From contig NZ_OY787469.1 in NCBI RefSeq assembly GCF_963678835.1, positions 2,480,001 to 2,544,000 on the forward strand: a stretch of DNA of 64,000 bases, given 5' to 3'. The position numbers and the translations under genes were made by a program. The notes beneath the pieces were generated by a model. It was given only the letters and a program-made list of their open reading frames with translations, was not told the origin of the DNA and made no database searches. The DNA comes from an uncultured Desulfuromonas sp. GTDB lineage: Bacteria; Desulfobacterota; Desulfuromonadia; Desulfuromonadales; Desulfuromonadaceae. This document shows, piece after piece, positions 35,220 to 43,630 of this stretch; the first letter of the stretch is position 1, and every line of letters begins with the position of its first letter.

Positions 35220-38195
35220 ATGAAACCATCAATTATTAAACATGGTGCAATGATGAAAATTCGGTCGAAAATAGCCATTATGGCGCTCGTTCTGGTTTTG
35301 TTGACGGCTCTGTCCATTGTTTCCGTGGTGTTTTACCAACTCAATTATGTCCAGGACGAGATCGAAGAAGAACTGCTTACCATTGAGTTCGACCAAACAA
35401 AAAATATCCTGCGCAATACAATCCTCATGATTGAGGCGCTGCAAGCTGAAGTTGAACGACGTTTGCACTACGACCTGAATGCCGCCCAGGCTCTGTTGAA
35501 CAGTTCAGGAGGTGTTCAAATTACGCCCCACAGCCAGCAGTGGACAATCATGAACCAATACGATCATTCAAGTCGTGACGTTGTCCTTCCGACTCTGGAT
35601 TTTGTTTCGAACAACAACGTGTACGGTCCTGATCATTGGCAACCTCCATCAACAAGCCATTTTATCGAACACCTGTCCGAAGTGCTCGGCGTCACCTGCA
35701 CGTTGTTTCAGCGGATAGATCCGCAGGGTGACATGTTGCGCGTCGCTACGACGGTTCCCAGCTCTAATGGGCGGGCCGCCGTCGGCACCTATATTCCGGC
35801 ACAGCACCCAGACGGTTCTTTCGATCCGGTCATCCGTCAGGTTTTACAGGGGCAGCGCTTTGTCGGCCGTGCGTTTGTCGTTGATGACTGGTACAACACC
35901 GCCTATCATCCGTTATATGATCAACAGAAAAACATTATCGGCATGCTCTATGTCGGTGAACGTCAATCAGAGCTCGATTCACTGATTCATTCCATTCAAC
36001 ATATTGCGGCCGATTCCAGGGGCGCGTTGTTTATTATGGAGGCCCAACCGCGTGAGGGGCAGCACCGTCAGGGTGTTGTTCAAACACTGACGTCGTCAGA
36101 ACACGATCCTATGCGTTCCGGGCATACCAGCAAGGATGCCCAATATGCCGAGCAGATCCTCGGCAAACTGCTCAATGAAAAACGTCTGGCATTGACGGAA
36201 GAAATCAATGTTCTTCATGCCGATGATCGTTTAAACGATGTGTCTGCCGTGCGGGACGATCATGTCATTGTTTACAGCTATTTTGCCCCTTGGGACTGGC
36301 TTATCGGCATCTATTCCAAGTGTGAAACGGCCAGTTCCACGCAGCAACGTTTAGGTGTCATGTTTCAACGTACGGTCGCCTCTGTCTGCATAACGGCTTT
36401 TTTGTGGTTCAGTCTGGCTCTGTGGTTGGCTTTTCGTCTGGCCACCCAGATCTCCAAACCGTTGGAAAAAGCGGTTGACGGTTTTCGCCGCGTTGGGCAG
36501 GGCGATCTGGACTACGAATTGGGGCATGCCAGCGGGTTTGAGATTGAAGCGTTGTACCGCTCTTTTGACACTATGGTGCGCAATCTTCATCAGGTGACGG
36601 CGTCGCGAGACGAATTGGATCTTGAAGTCAATGCCCGTCGTCAGATTGAGCAGAAGCTGCAAAATACCGTTGCCACACTGGAAACCATTATCCGCGAAGC
36701 GCCCATGTCGATCGTTGTCGTGACCCAAGAGGGGTATGTGGTGATGTGGAACCCCAGTGCCGAGAAGATATTTGGCTGGAAAGAGGAGGAAGTCCTTGGT
36801 GAACTCTACCCTCTGGTGAGAGGCGACGAGATGACCGAGGAGTGCCTTAACTATAAAAAGCTGGTTGAAAATGGGCTGATTCTCCAGGCCAGGGAGATGC
36901 AGCGCTATCATAAAGACGGGCATAAACTCGATTTGCTGGTTTCGGCAGCCTGCTTGGCTGGTCCGGATAGTCCGTGTAAAAATATCCTTATTTTACTTGA
37001 GGATATTTCTGCATTTAAGAAAACCCAGCGCCAACTCCAGGAGCGCGAAGAGCAATATAAACTCCTTTCCGCGGAATTCCAGTCGATTCTGGACAGTATC
37101 GAAGATGTGATCTCCTTGGTCAGTCCGGATATGAAAATTCTCTGGTGCAATCACGGCAAAAAACGCTGGAATAAAAAAGAAACGATCCTGCCCATGATCA
37201 GTTGCTATTCGGTATGGGACAAGAACTTGAGTGAATGTAAAAATTGTCCGATTCGAAAGAGCTTCGAAACCGGAGAAAGTCACAGTGCAATCATCACAAC
37301 ACCCGATGGTGTTCGTTGGGGGATTAAAACGTTTCCACAAAAAAACAATGACGGTCACGTCACCAATGTGATTGAAGTCGCCAGTGATATTACCGAATCC
37401 AGCATTTTGCGTGAAGAAGCCATGCGCTCAGCGCGACTGGCATCATTGGGTGAATTGTCCGCCGGTATTGCCCATGAGATCAATAACCCCAATGGGGTGA
37501 TCATGCAAAATGCGCCAATCATCAGTGAAATGCTTGAGTCGCTGCTGCCGATTCTCGATGACTATGTTCGTGATCATGGCGATTTTACCGTCGGGCGCCT
37601 GCCTTACAGCCGAGTGCGTGATAAATTACTTCAAATACCGCGTCGGGTTCTGGATAGCAGTTATCGTATTAAAGCCATTGTTGATGATTTGAAAGATTTT
37701 GTGCGCGACGAGGGGCATCAGGATGTGCAAAACCAGGCTGACTTGAATTATGCGCTTGAAGCCGCCGTGCGCCTGACTTCTAACACCGTGAAAAAAGCGA
37801 CCAACCATTTTTCAGTCAACTATGCGGAAGGCTTGCCGTTGTTTATTGGTTCTGTGCAACGCATTGAACAAGTCATTGTCAATCTGATTATGAATGCCTG
37901 TCAGGCATTACCGGATATGGAAGCGTCCATCGCTATTCAGACCCGTTACGATGCCGAAAGCAACCAGATTGAGTTGGAGATCATTGACCAAGGCTGCGGT
38001 ATCACTGAAGAGAATATCGCCAAAGTTACCAATCCGTTTTTTACGACAAAAAGAGAGACGGGGGGAACCGGATTAGGGCTGTCGATATCCTCACGCATTA
38101 TTGAAGAACATGGTGGTCGCCTGTCGATTGAAAGTGTTGTCGACTCGGGGACAGCGATCACCATCTCTTTGCCGTGTCACAAGGAGGACGCATGA
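35220..38195 (+). CDS. Cache/HAMP/PAS sensor histidine kinase
   Basis: About 991-residue membrane sensor kinase. Order: TM1 (~12-33), large periplasmic Cache-type region (~40-380, ending PWDWLIGIYSK), TM2 (~383-405), HAMP, coiled coil, PAS (~490-610), second PAS (~620-735) with a Cys-rich CKNCPIRKSFETG stretch, HisKA with GELSAGIAHEINNP (His near residue 752), HATPase with NLIMNACQAL and GGTGLGLSIS. This kinase class pairs with NtrC-like regulators, and such a gene overlaps its stop by 4 nt. Start is uncertain (ATG 35220 or 35250/35253); none has a good ribosome-binding site. Confidence 0.88.
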   Translation: MKPSIIKHGAMMKIRSKIAIMALVLVLLTALSIVSVVFYQLNYVQDEIEEELLTIEFDQTKNILRNTILMIEALQAEVERRLHYDLNAAQALLNSSGGVQITPHSQQWTIMNQYDHSSRDVVLPTLDFVSNNNVYGPDHWQPPSTSHFIEHLSEVLGVTCTLFQRIDPQGDMLRVATTVPSSNGRAAVGTYIPAQHPDGSFDPVIRQVLQGQRFVGRAFVVDDWYNTAYHPLYDQQKNIIGMLYVGERQSELDSLIHSIQHIAADSRGALFIMEAQPREGQHRQGVVQTLTSSEHDPMRSGHTSKDAQYAEQILGKLLNEKRLALTEEINVLHADDRLNDVSAVRDDHVIVYSYFAPWDWLIGIYSKCETASSTQQRLGVMFQRTVASVCITAFLWFSLALWLAFRLATQISKPLEKAVDGFRRVGQGDLDYELGHASGFEIEALYRSFDTMVRNLHQVTASRDELDLEVNARRQIEQKLQNTVATLETIIREAPMSIVVVTQEGYVVMWNPSAEKIFGWKEEEVLGELYPLVRGDEMTEECLNYKKLVENGLILQAREMQRYHKDGHKLDLLVSAACLAGPDSPCKNILILLEDISAFKKTQRQLQEREEQYKLLSAEFQSILDSIEDVISLVSPDMKILWCNHGKKRWNKKETILPMISCYSVWDKNLSECKNCPIRKSFETGESHSAIITTPDGVRWGIKTFPQKNNDGHVTNVIEVASDITESSILREEAMRSARLASLGELSAGIAHEINNPNGVIMQNAPIISEMLESLLPILDDYVRDHGDFTVGRLPYSRVRDKLLQIPRRVLDSSYRIKAIVDDLKDFVRDEGHQDVQNQADLNYALEAAVRLTSNTVKKATNHFSVNYAEGLPLFIGSVQRIEQVIVNLIMNACQALPDMEASIAIQTRYDAESNQIELEIIDQGCGITEENIAKVTNPFFTTKRETGGTGLGLSISSRIIEEHGGRLSIESVVDSGTAITISLPCHKEDA

Positions 38196-39613
38196 CACAT
38201 TCGAGTCTTTATCCCAAATTTCCGGTATTGCTGGTTGATGATGAGGTGGAGTGGTTGGAGAGTTTCAGCTTTACTCTGGAATATCAGGCCGGAATCACCC
38301 ATGTCCTGACCTGCAGTCAAAGCCATAAGGTGATGGCGATGCTCAAGGAGCAACCATTCAGTCTGGTGATCCTCGATATGACCATGCCGCCACCGACCGG
38401 GGAACAGTTGTTGCCGTTGATTACTGAAGAGTATCCGGATGTGCCGGTGGTCGTGCTCAGTGGGCTCAATCAGCTTGATACGGCCGTCAATTGTATGAAG
38501 CTCGGGGCCACGGATTATTATACGAAAACCACGGAAATCAGCCATCTGATGACGGGATTGAAGCGCATTCTTACCGAACAGGATCTGCGTCGTGAGTTGC
38601 AAACACTCAAAAGTGGCTTGCTCAGCCATGGCTTGAATCATCCTGACGTTTTTGATGAGATTGTGACACGCAGCCCGATGATGATCGCGGTGTTCAAGTA
38701 TCTTGAAGCCGTTGCCGGCAGTTGTGAACCCGTTCTGATCATTGGCGAGTCCGGGGCGGGCAAGGAGTTGATTGCTAAAGCTGTCCATCGCCTGAGTTGT
38801 CCTGATGCGCCATGGGTGGCAGTTAATGTTGCCGGACTTGATGACACCGCGTTCAGCGATACCTTGTTCGGCCATGTTCGTGGTGCGTTTACCGGAGCCG
38901 ACAGACCCAGAGAGGGGATGATCGCCAAGGCTTCCGGGGGCGTTCTGTTTCTTGATGAGATTGGTGACCTGTCGTTGCAGTCGCAAGTTAAGTTATTGCG
39001 TCTGTTACAGGAAAAGGAATATTTTGCGCTGGGCAGCGATGCGCCGCGCCAGGTGGAAGCGCGCATCATCTGTGCAACCAATTGCGATCTTGCCGGAAAA
39101 CAGCAGTCCGGTGCTTTTCGTAAAGATCTGTATTACCGCCTTTGCTCGCATCAAGTTGTACTGCCTCCGTTGCGTGAGCGCAGTGAAGATCTGCCCTTGT
39201 TGCTTAACTATTTTTTGCAACAGGCTGCTGATCAACTGAATAAAGAAGTGCCGACCTATCCACCACAATTACCGGTTTTGTTGTCAACGTATCACTTCCC
39301 CGGTAATATTCGTGAGTTGCGTGGCATGATTTACGATGCGTTGAGTCAGCACCGTCAGGGGATCCTGTCCATGGACGTATTCCGCCAGGCTATTGCTGTT
39401 GATGAGTCTGAAACCTCACCAGCCCTTTGCCCGAGCAGCGGTAAGGTGATATTTCCCGAACAACTTCCCACCCTGGACGAAGTTGCCGGGCAACTGGTAG
39501 AAGAAGCTATGAAACGTTCTCAGGACAATCAATCAATCGCCTCAAGGCTTTTAGGGATCTCCCAGCCCGCATTGAGCCGGCGCTTGAAAAAATCCTCTCA
39601 ATCTCCCTCCTGA
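38192..39613 (+). CDS. NtrC-family sigma-54-dependent response regulator
   Basis: 473-residue activator: receiver domain (~8-125; acidic pair DDE near residue 17, phospho-Asp near residue 62 in ILDMTMPP), AAA+ domain (~155-395) with Walker A GESGAGKELIA, the sigma-54-contacting GAFTGA loop and Walker B GGVLFLDEIGD, and a C-terminal Fis-type HTH (~440-470, SIASRLLGISQPALSRRLKK). It activates RpoN promoters. ATG 38192 follows AAGGAGG and overlaps the kinase stop, so kinase and regulator are a two-component pair. Sigma-54 promoters with related upstream palindromes lie in the next 5 kb. Confidence 0.93.
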   Translation: MTHSSLYPKFPVLLVDDEVEWLESFSFTLEYQAGITHVLTCSQSHKVMAMLKEQPFSLVILDMTMPPPTGEQLLPLITEEYPDVPVVVLSGLNQLDTAVNCMKLGATDYYTKTTEISHLMTGLKRILTEQDLRRELQTLKSGLLSHGLNHPDVFDEIVTRSPMMIAVFKYLEAVAGSCEPVLIIGESGAGKELIAKAVHRLSCPDAPWVAVNVAGLDDTAFSDTLFGHVRGAFTGADRPREGMIAKASGGVLFLDEIGDLSLQSQVKLLRLLQEKEYFALGSDAPRQVEARIICATNCDLAGKQQSGAFRKDLYYRLCSHQVVLPPLRERSEDLPLLLNYFLQQAADQLNKEVPTYPPQLPVLLSTYHFPGNIRELRGMIYDALSQHRQGILSMDVFRQAIAVDESETSPALCPSSGKVIFPEQLPTLDEVAGQLVEEAMKRSQDNQSIASRLLGISQPALSRRLKKSSQSPS

Positions 39614-39618
39614 AAACC

Positions 39619-39656
39619 CATATAACAAACGTCATAGCCATGACACAGGTTATAGT
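39619..39656. promoter_or_regulatory. two overlapping candidate activator sites (UAS)
   Basis: CATATAACAAACGTCATAGC (39619-39638) and GCCATGACACAGGTTATAGT (39637-39656) match, in opposite orientation, the palindrome at 42801-42820 at 16 and 15 of 20 positions. They lie ~145-185 bp upstream of a sigma-54 promoter. Assignment to the adjacent regulator is inference. Confidence 0.5.
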
Positions 39657-39657
39657 G

Positions 39658-39688
39658 AAAAAAGTCCTGAGAAATCAGGGCTTTTTTT
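39658..39688 (+). terminator. terminator after response regulator
   Basis: AAGTCCTGA-GAAA-TCAGGGCTT (39662-39683, one G-T pair) followed by TTTTT. Confidence 0.8.
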
Positions 39689-39801
39689 ATTTTATAGCCA
39701 ATATGCCATAATGAAACGCATAGCCTTTTAATGGCTCTTCTCTTGGTGTTCTTTGTCTAAATCTCCTTCAATGACAGTAGCTTATGCCTTTTTTGTCGTT
39801 G

Positions 39802-39817
39802 TGGCATGAGCGTTGCT
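39802..39817 (+). promoter_or_regulatory. sigma-54 promoter, chemoreceptor module 1
   Basis: TGGCATGAGCGTTGCT: GG and GC separated by 10 bases, 50 bp before the receiver-like gene. Confidence 0.82.
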
Positions 39818-39866
39818 CTATCACAACCGTAAATGAACGTGTTGTGCAGTGCGCAGGGAGGTGGTT

Positions 39867-40289
39867 ATGAAAAACGTGATTTTGACCGAAGGCAATCATG
39901 AACGGCTGAAAATACTCTCGTTCTTATTCAGAGTGTCCGGTTACACCGTTGAGGTTATTCAAGACCTCGGGCTTGCCGTGGCATCTTATCAAAAACTGAG
40001 TCGTGATGAGCAGCAATCATCATTGCTGGTTGTTGCCGATTATCATCACCTTGGCCGGCAGCGGGAACTGCGTTTTGAAAAACTTGCTGCCTTGGCCCAA
40101 CTTAAACCATCAGCTGTACTCCTGGCCGCCTATCAATGGACAGAGCCGGAACAGCATGCTCTGGCCGAAGAGGTTCCACAATGTGAATCATTCTTGAGGT
40201 GTCGCTCACATCAGATCATCGATTTTGTTGAACACCATTATGCAGCACGACGATGTGACCCGCAGATGTTTCAACAGGCATGCTCGTAA
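39867..40289 (+). CDS. receiver-like small protein, module 1
   Basis: 140 residues, similar along its first half to the protein at 43078 (shared pattern ERLKI(L/V)SFL and LLVV.DY). The layout resembles a response-regulator receiver: a beta strand (NVILTEG), an alpha helix, and a third strand with Asp (LLVVADYH). The N-terminal acidic pair and the conserved Lys are not evident, so it may not be phosphorylated. Probable adaptor or pseudo-receiver for the chemoreceptor that follows 37 bp later. ATG 39867 sits behind GGGAGG; a GTG/longer start from 39849 is less likely. Sigma-54 promoter upstream. Confidence 0.6.
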   Translation: MKNVILTEGNHERLKILSFLFRVSGYTVEVIQDLGLAVASYQKLSRDEQQSSLLVVADYHHLGRQRELRFEKLAALAQLKPSAVLLAAYQWTEPEQHALAEEVPQCESFLRCRSHQIIDFVEHHYAARRCDPQMFQQACS

Positions 40290-40302
40290 ACAGCCACAGT
40301 TT

Positions 40303-42048
40303 CAACCAAGCCTATCGGGGGAAGTTATGAAGAACTTGAACGTGTCCAAGAAAATTTTTGTACTGAGCATGGCCTTGATCGTCGGTTTTAGTGTGACAAT
40401 CGGTTGGGTGTACAGCAGTTTTAAAGATCATCTGTATCAGGCGAAAAACACCGAAATTAAACATTCGGTCGAAAGCACCTGGAGTATTGTGGATTATTAT
40501 GCACACTCCTACAAAAACGGCGAGATGACCCTTGAACAGGCCCAGAATGCAGCGAAAGAAGCTGTCAGTCATAGCCGTTTTGACCATGGCAACAACTATT
40601 TCTGGATTCAGGATGCGACACCGACCATGGTCATGCACCCGCTCAAGCCGGAATTGGATGGCAAGAACCTCAGCAATATTACCGACCCCAATGGTAAAGC
40701 ACTGTTTGTTGAAATGGCGCAGGTTGCCGGCAAGGATGGCGAAGGCTTTGTTGCGTATCAATGGAACAAACCCGGTGCTACCGAGCCAGTTGGTAAATCC
40801 TCTTATGTCAAACTGCAACCGGATTGGGGCTGGATTGTCGGTGCCGGACTCTATCTCGACGACATTCAGGCTGAACTCAATGCCATCTTCTACGCCGTTT
40901 TTGCTGTGGTCAGTGTGGTCATGGTTCTGGCCATGGTTCTGGTGTATTTCGTCTCTCGCGGCATTTCGCGACCACTGAAACACGCGGTAGAGATGCTGTC
41001 CAGCCTCGAAGGCGGTCAGTTGTCTTCCCGAATGAACCTGAACCAGAAAGACGAAGTGGGACAGATGGCCGCCACCATGGACAAATTTGCCGACAGTCTG
41101 CAAAACGACATCGTGGCCTCTTTGCGCAAGTTGGCCGATGGCAACCTCGACTTTGACGTGGTTCCCCACAGCGACAAAGACGAAATTCGCGGCGCCCTCA
41201 AAGCACTTGGCAGCGACATGAACGAAATTATGTCCCAAGTCCAGGTGGCAGGAGAGCAGATCGCCGCCGGATCTACCGAAGTGTCCGATTCCAGCCAGGC
41301 CTTATCGCAAGGCGCCACGGAATCCGCCAGCTCCCTCGAAGAGATCTCCGCCTCCATGCAGGAGTTGACCAGCCAGATTCAACTCAGTGCCGACAACGCC
41401 AGCCAGGCCAGCCAGCTCGCCGGTCAGGCTCGGAGTGCCGCCGACAGCGGCAAAGACAGCATGCAGGACATGATCGGAGCCATGGACGACATCAGCGCCT
41501 CCGGTCAGGATATCGCCAAGATCATCAAAGTGATCGATGAGATCGCCTTCCAGACCAATCTTCTGGCGCTCAACGCCGCCGTTGAAGCCGCCCGCGCCGG
41601 ACAGCACGGCAAAGGATTCGCCGTCGTTGCCGAAGAGGTGCGTAACCTGGCTGCCCGCAGTGCCAAAGCCGCCAGCGAGACCGCTGAACTGATCGAAGGC
41701 TCCGTCAAGAAAGCCGAAAACGGCGTAACCATTGCCGACCGTACGGCCAACGGCTTCAACGACATCGTACAAAGCATCGTCAAGGTCACTGATCTGGTCG
41801 CCGAGATTGCCTCGGCCAGCAGCGAGCAGGCCCAAGGAGTGCAACAGGTCAGCATTGGCCTGAGTCAGATCGATCAAGTAACCCAGCAAAACACGGCCAG
41901 TGCCGAAGAGGGCGCGGCCGCGGCCGAAGAGTTGTCCAGCCAGGCTGACCAACTGCGCCAGATGTTGGGTCGTTTCGTACTCAAACAGGGTCAGAGACGT
42001 GGCGTTGTCTCTCAGGAAGAGCCCGAGCAAGCACCGATGGCGTGGCAG
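40303..42048 (+). repeat. duplicated chemoreceptor segment, copy A
   Basis: 1746 bp matching 43631-45376 at a constant 3328-bp offset without any indel; I counted only about ten base differences. It begins ~24 bp upstream of the ATG and stops ~120 bp before the end of the gene. Confidence 0.9.
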
Positions 42049-42168
42049 GGATCGAAACCCCAGATTGAGCGTGTGGCTTATGAGCGCAAACCTCATGTGC
42101 TTCCAGCGGAGCCCGCTTTGCCGACTCCGAAGCCGGTCACTGGTTGGGGCGAAAATGCAACCCGTTAA
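40327..42168 (+). CDS. methyl-accepting chemotaxis protein, module 1
   Basis: 613-residue transmembrane chemoreceptor: TM1 (~7-27), single Cache_2-type periplasmic domain (~35-185, [18 protein letters not shown] and [15 protein letters not shown]), TM2 (~190-212), HAMP, methylation helices and the signalling hairpin ([35 protein letters not shown]). C-terminal tail differs from its near-twin and ends GWGENATR; no CheR-tethering pentapeptide. ATG 40327 follows GGGGGAAG. The Cache domain resembles those of the kinases at 10472 and 13305. It precedes a cheW gene. Confidence 0.93.
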   Translation: MKNLNVSKKIFVLSMALIVGFSVTIGWVYSSFKDHLYQAKNTEIKHSVESTWSIVDYYAHSYKNGEMTLEQAQNAAKEAVSHSRFDHGNNYFWIQDATPTMVMHPLKPELDGKNLSNITDPNGKALFVEMAQVAGKDGEGFVAYQWNKPGATEPVGKSSYVKLQPDWGWIVGAGLYLDDIQAELNAIFYAVFAVVSVVMVLAMVLVYFVSRGISRPLKHAVEMLSSLEGGQLSSRMNLNQKDEVGQMAATMDKFADSLQNDIVASLRKLADGNLDFDVVPHSDKDEIRGALKALGSDMNEIMSQVQVAGEQIAAGSTEVSDSSQALSQGATESASSLEEISASMQELTSQIQLSADNASQASQLAGQARSAADSGKDSMQDMIGAMDDISASGQDIAKIIKVIDEIAFQTNLLALNAAVEAARAGQHGKGFAVVAEEVRNLAARSAKAASETAELIEGSVKKAENGVTIADRTANGFNDIVQSIVKVTDLVAEIASASSEQAQGVQQVSIGLSQIDQVTQQNTASAEEGAAAAEELSSQADQLRQMLGRFVLKQGQRRGVVSQEEPEQAPMAWQGSKPQIERVAYERKPHVLPAEPALPTPKPVTGWGENATR

Positions 42169-42195
42169 GGGTGGGGAGAAGCCAGGAGGGATATG

Positions 42196-42687
42196 ATGAG
42201 TGACGCAGCGAACACAATGGTAAACGAAACGTATGAAACCGTGGACACGGCTCAGAAGGATCTGTATCTGACCTTTCATATCGCCAGTGAGGACTTTGGA
42301 ATCGATATCGCCCATGTGATTGAGATCATCGGCATCCAGAGAATTACCGCTGTTCCGGATATGCCACACTACATGCAGGGTGTGATCAATTTGCGCGGCA
42401 AAGTGATTTCAGTGATGGATGTCCGCCTGCGCTTCGACATGGAACGACGCGAGTATGACGAACGTACCTGTGTTGTCGTTGTCAATGTCGGAGAAGAGAC
42501 TGTTGGACTAATTGTCGATCGGGTGAATGAAGTGGTCGAGATCAGCAGTCGCCAGATCCAGCCGGTGCCTCAGTTACAACTGAATGAGGACTATATTATG
42601 GGGTTGGGAAAGTTAAATGATGAAGTGAAAATCCTTATTGATGTTGCCCGGTTGATCAATGATGGAGACCTTGTTGAAGCAGCGTAA
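42196..42687 (+). CDS. cheW: chemotaxis coupling protein CheW
   Basis: About 163 residues, a CheW domain that links chemoreceptors to CheA (DLYLTFHIASEDFGIDIAHV, MQGVINLRGKVISVMDVRLRF, GLIVDRVNEVVEI). Preceded by AGGAGGG; ATG 42196 (5-nt spacer) is favoured over ATG 42193. It is placed 28 bp after the chemoreceptor gene and followed by a terminator, so it belongs to the sigma-54-driven module. No cheA is in this window. Confidence 0.93.
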   Translation: MSDAANTMVNETYETVDTAQKDLYLTFHIASEDFGIDIAHVIEIIGIQRITAVPDMPHYMQGVINLRGKVISVMDVRLRFDMERREYDERTCVVVVNVGEETVGLIVDRVNEVVEISSRQIQPVPQLQLNEDYIMGLGKLNDEVKILIDVARLINDGDLVEAA

Positions 42688-42728
42688 AAAGGATTTTCAA
42701 TCAATACTGAATGGTGCATGATCATCGC

Positions 42729-42765
42729 AAAACGGGGCTGTTCCAAGAAGGAACAGCCCCGTTTT
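42729..42765 (+). terminator. terminator after cheW
   Basis: 16-bp stem AAAACGGGGCTGTTCC (42729-42744) with GGAACAGCCCCGTTTT (42750-42765). Confidence 0.92.
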
Positions 42766-42800
42766 TGATTTTATAGACAGCGTGTCCGTCTATTGAAAGG

Positions 42801-42820
42801 GCTATGACAATTGTTATAGC
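42801..42820. promoter_or_regulatory. palindromic candidate activator site (UAS)
   Basis: GCTATGACAATTGTTATAGC, symmetric at 9 of 10 base pairs, about 165-180 bp upstream of the next sigma-54 promoter. An additional inverted repeat ATAGAC-N9-GTCTAT lies at 42773-42793. Between 42821 and 42981 I see nothing else. Confidence 0.55.
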
Positions 42821-42981
42821 TTGCAATTCTGCATAGGATCTTAACCTGTTGTTATTGCGCAGATTCTTTCTGAAAACACCGGTTTCTATTCTTTTATGCA
42901 TACCCCTTTTTCTTATTTGAGGTGTTGGTTGATAGTTGATTTTTCTTGTCAATACAAGCACTTATCAAACAGTTGCCCTTC

Positions 42982-42997
42982 TGGCATAGCGATTGCT
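42982..42997 (+). promoter_or_regulatory. sigma-54 promoter, chemoreceptor module 2
   Basis: TGGCATAGCGATTGCT: GG-N10-GC, 81 bp before the receiver-like gene at 43078; same form as 39802-39817. Confidence 0.82.
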
Positions 42998-43077
42998 TTT
43001 TTAAAGATCACAACAGGCTATCCATAAAATTTCAAGCGTACTGAAATAGTGATTTTTTTAATACTGAGGACAACGTT

Positions 43078-43497
43078 ATGAGCAATGTGATGATTACAGC
43101 AGCCAGACCGGAAAGATTGAAGATTGTCTCTTTTTTATTGCGGCTCGCCGGTTGGGAGGTGCAATCTTCGGCTTCTTTGCTGGAAGCCATGAATTATCTG
43201 AAGAATGCTGATGTTAACGACAATTATTTCGATCTGCTGGTCGTTGTTGACTATCGCTCCCTTGCTGAAAGTACGGAAGAGCGACTCTTTGAATCTCAAT
43301 GCCTGGAGATGTGCAGTTCTTTGCAGCGACCTGTTGCTATTCTGATTTGCGGCAATGATCTGGACTGCCATGAAAAAAAATGTCTGATTGAACTGACTCG
43401 GGACGGTGTTGATTTCTGTCAAAGTGAAAAGTTGGTTGGCCGCATCGAAGAAATTCATGATGCGCTTAACCGTAGCTTGCTACAGGCAACAACGTAG
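43078..43497 (+). CDS. receiver-like small protein, module 2
   Basis: 139 residues, paralogue of the 39867 product by order and by patches (RPERLKIVSFLLRLAGW, FDLLVVVDYRS). A receiver-like alpha/beta pattern is visible, with one candidate phospho-Asp in VVVDY but no N-terminal acidic pair. Identity between the two paralogues is much lower than between the following chemoreceptors. GAGGACAACGTT precedes the ATG. It is driven by its own sigma-54 promoter. Function unknown; adaptor or decoy receiver is an inference from context. Confidence 0.58.
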   Translation: MSNVMITAARPERLKIVSFLLRLAGWEVQSSASLLEAMNYLKNADVNDNYFDLLVVVDYRSLAESTEERLFESQCLEMCSSLQRPVAILICGNDLDCHEKKCLIELTRDGVDFCQSEKLVGRIEEIHDALNRSLLQATT

Positions 43498-43506
43498 CCA
43501 CGCCAT

Positions 43507-43610
43507 TTTGAAGCCCAGAAAAGGGCGACCAGAATCAGATTCAGATTAATAACGAACTGATTTTACCAATAAGACGGAGATTTGATTTTCGTCGTGTGCG
43601 GGTGAGAGGC
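43507..43610 (+). repeat. degenerate copy of the GTTGAAAAA-ended repeat
   Basis: GGGCGACCAGAATCA, a central hairpin-like stretch and AAGACGGAGATTTGATTTTC align in order with copy 1, but both ends have decayed. Confidence 0.4.
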
Positions 43611-43630
43611 CTTAATGGACAACAACCTGC

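Noticed and set aside
40312..41238. Long (308-residue) minus-strand frames opposite both chemoreceptors
   Set aside because: They are mirror frames caused by biased codon use of the real genes; they repeat exactly in both copies and have no start signals.
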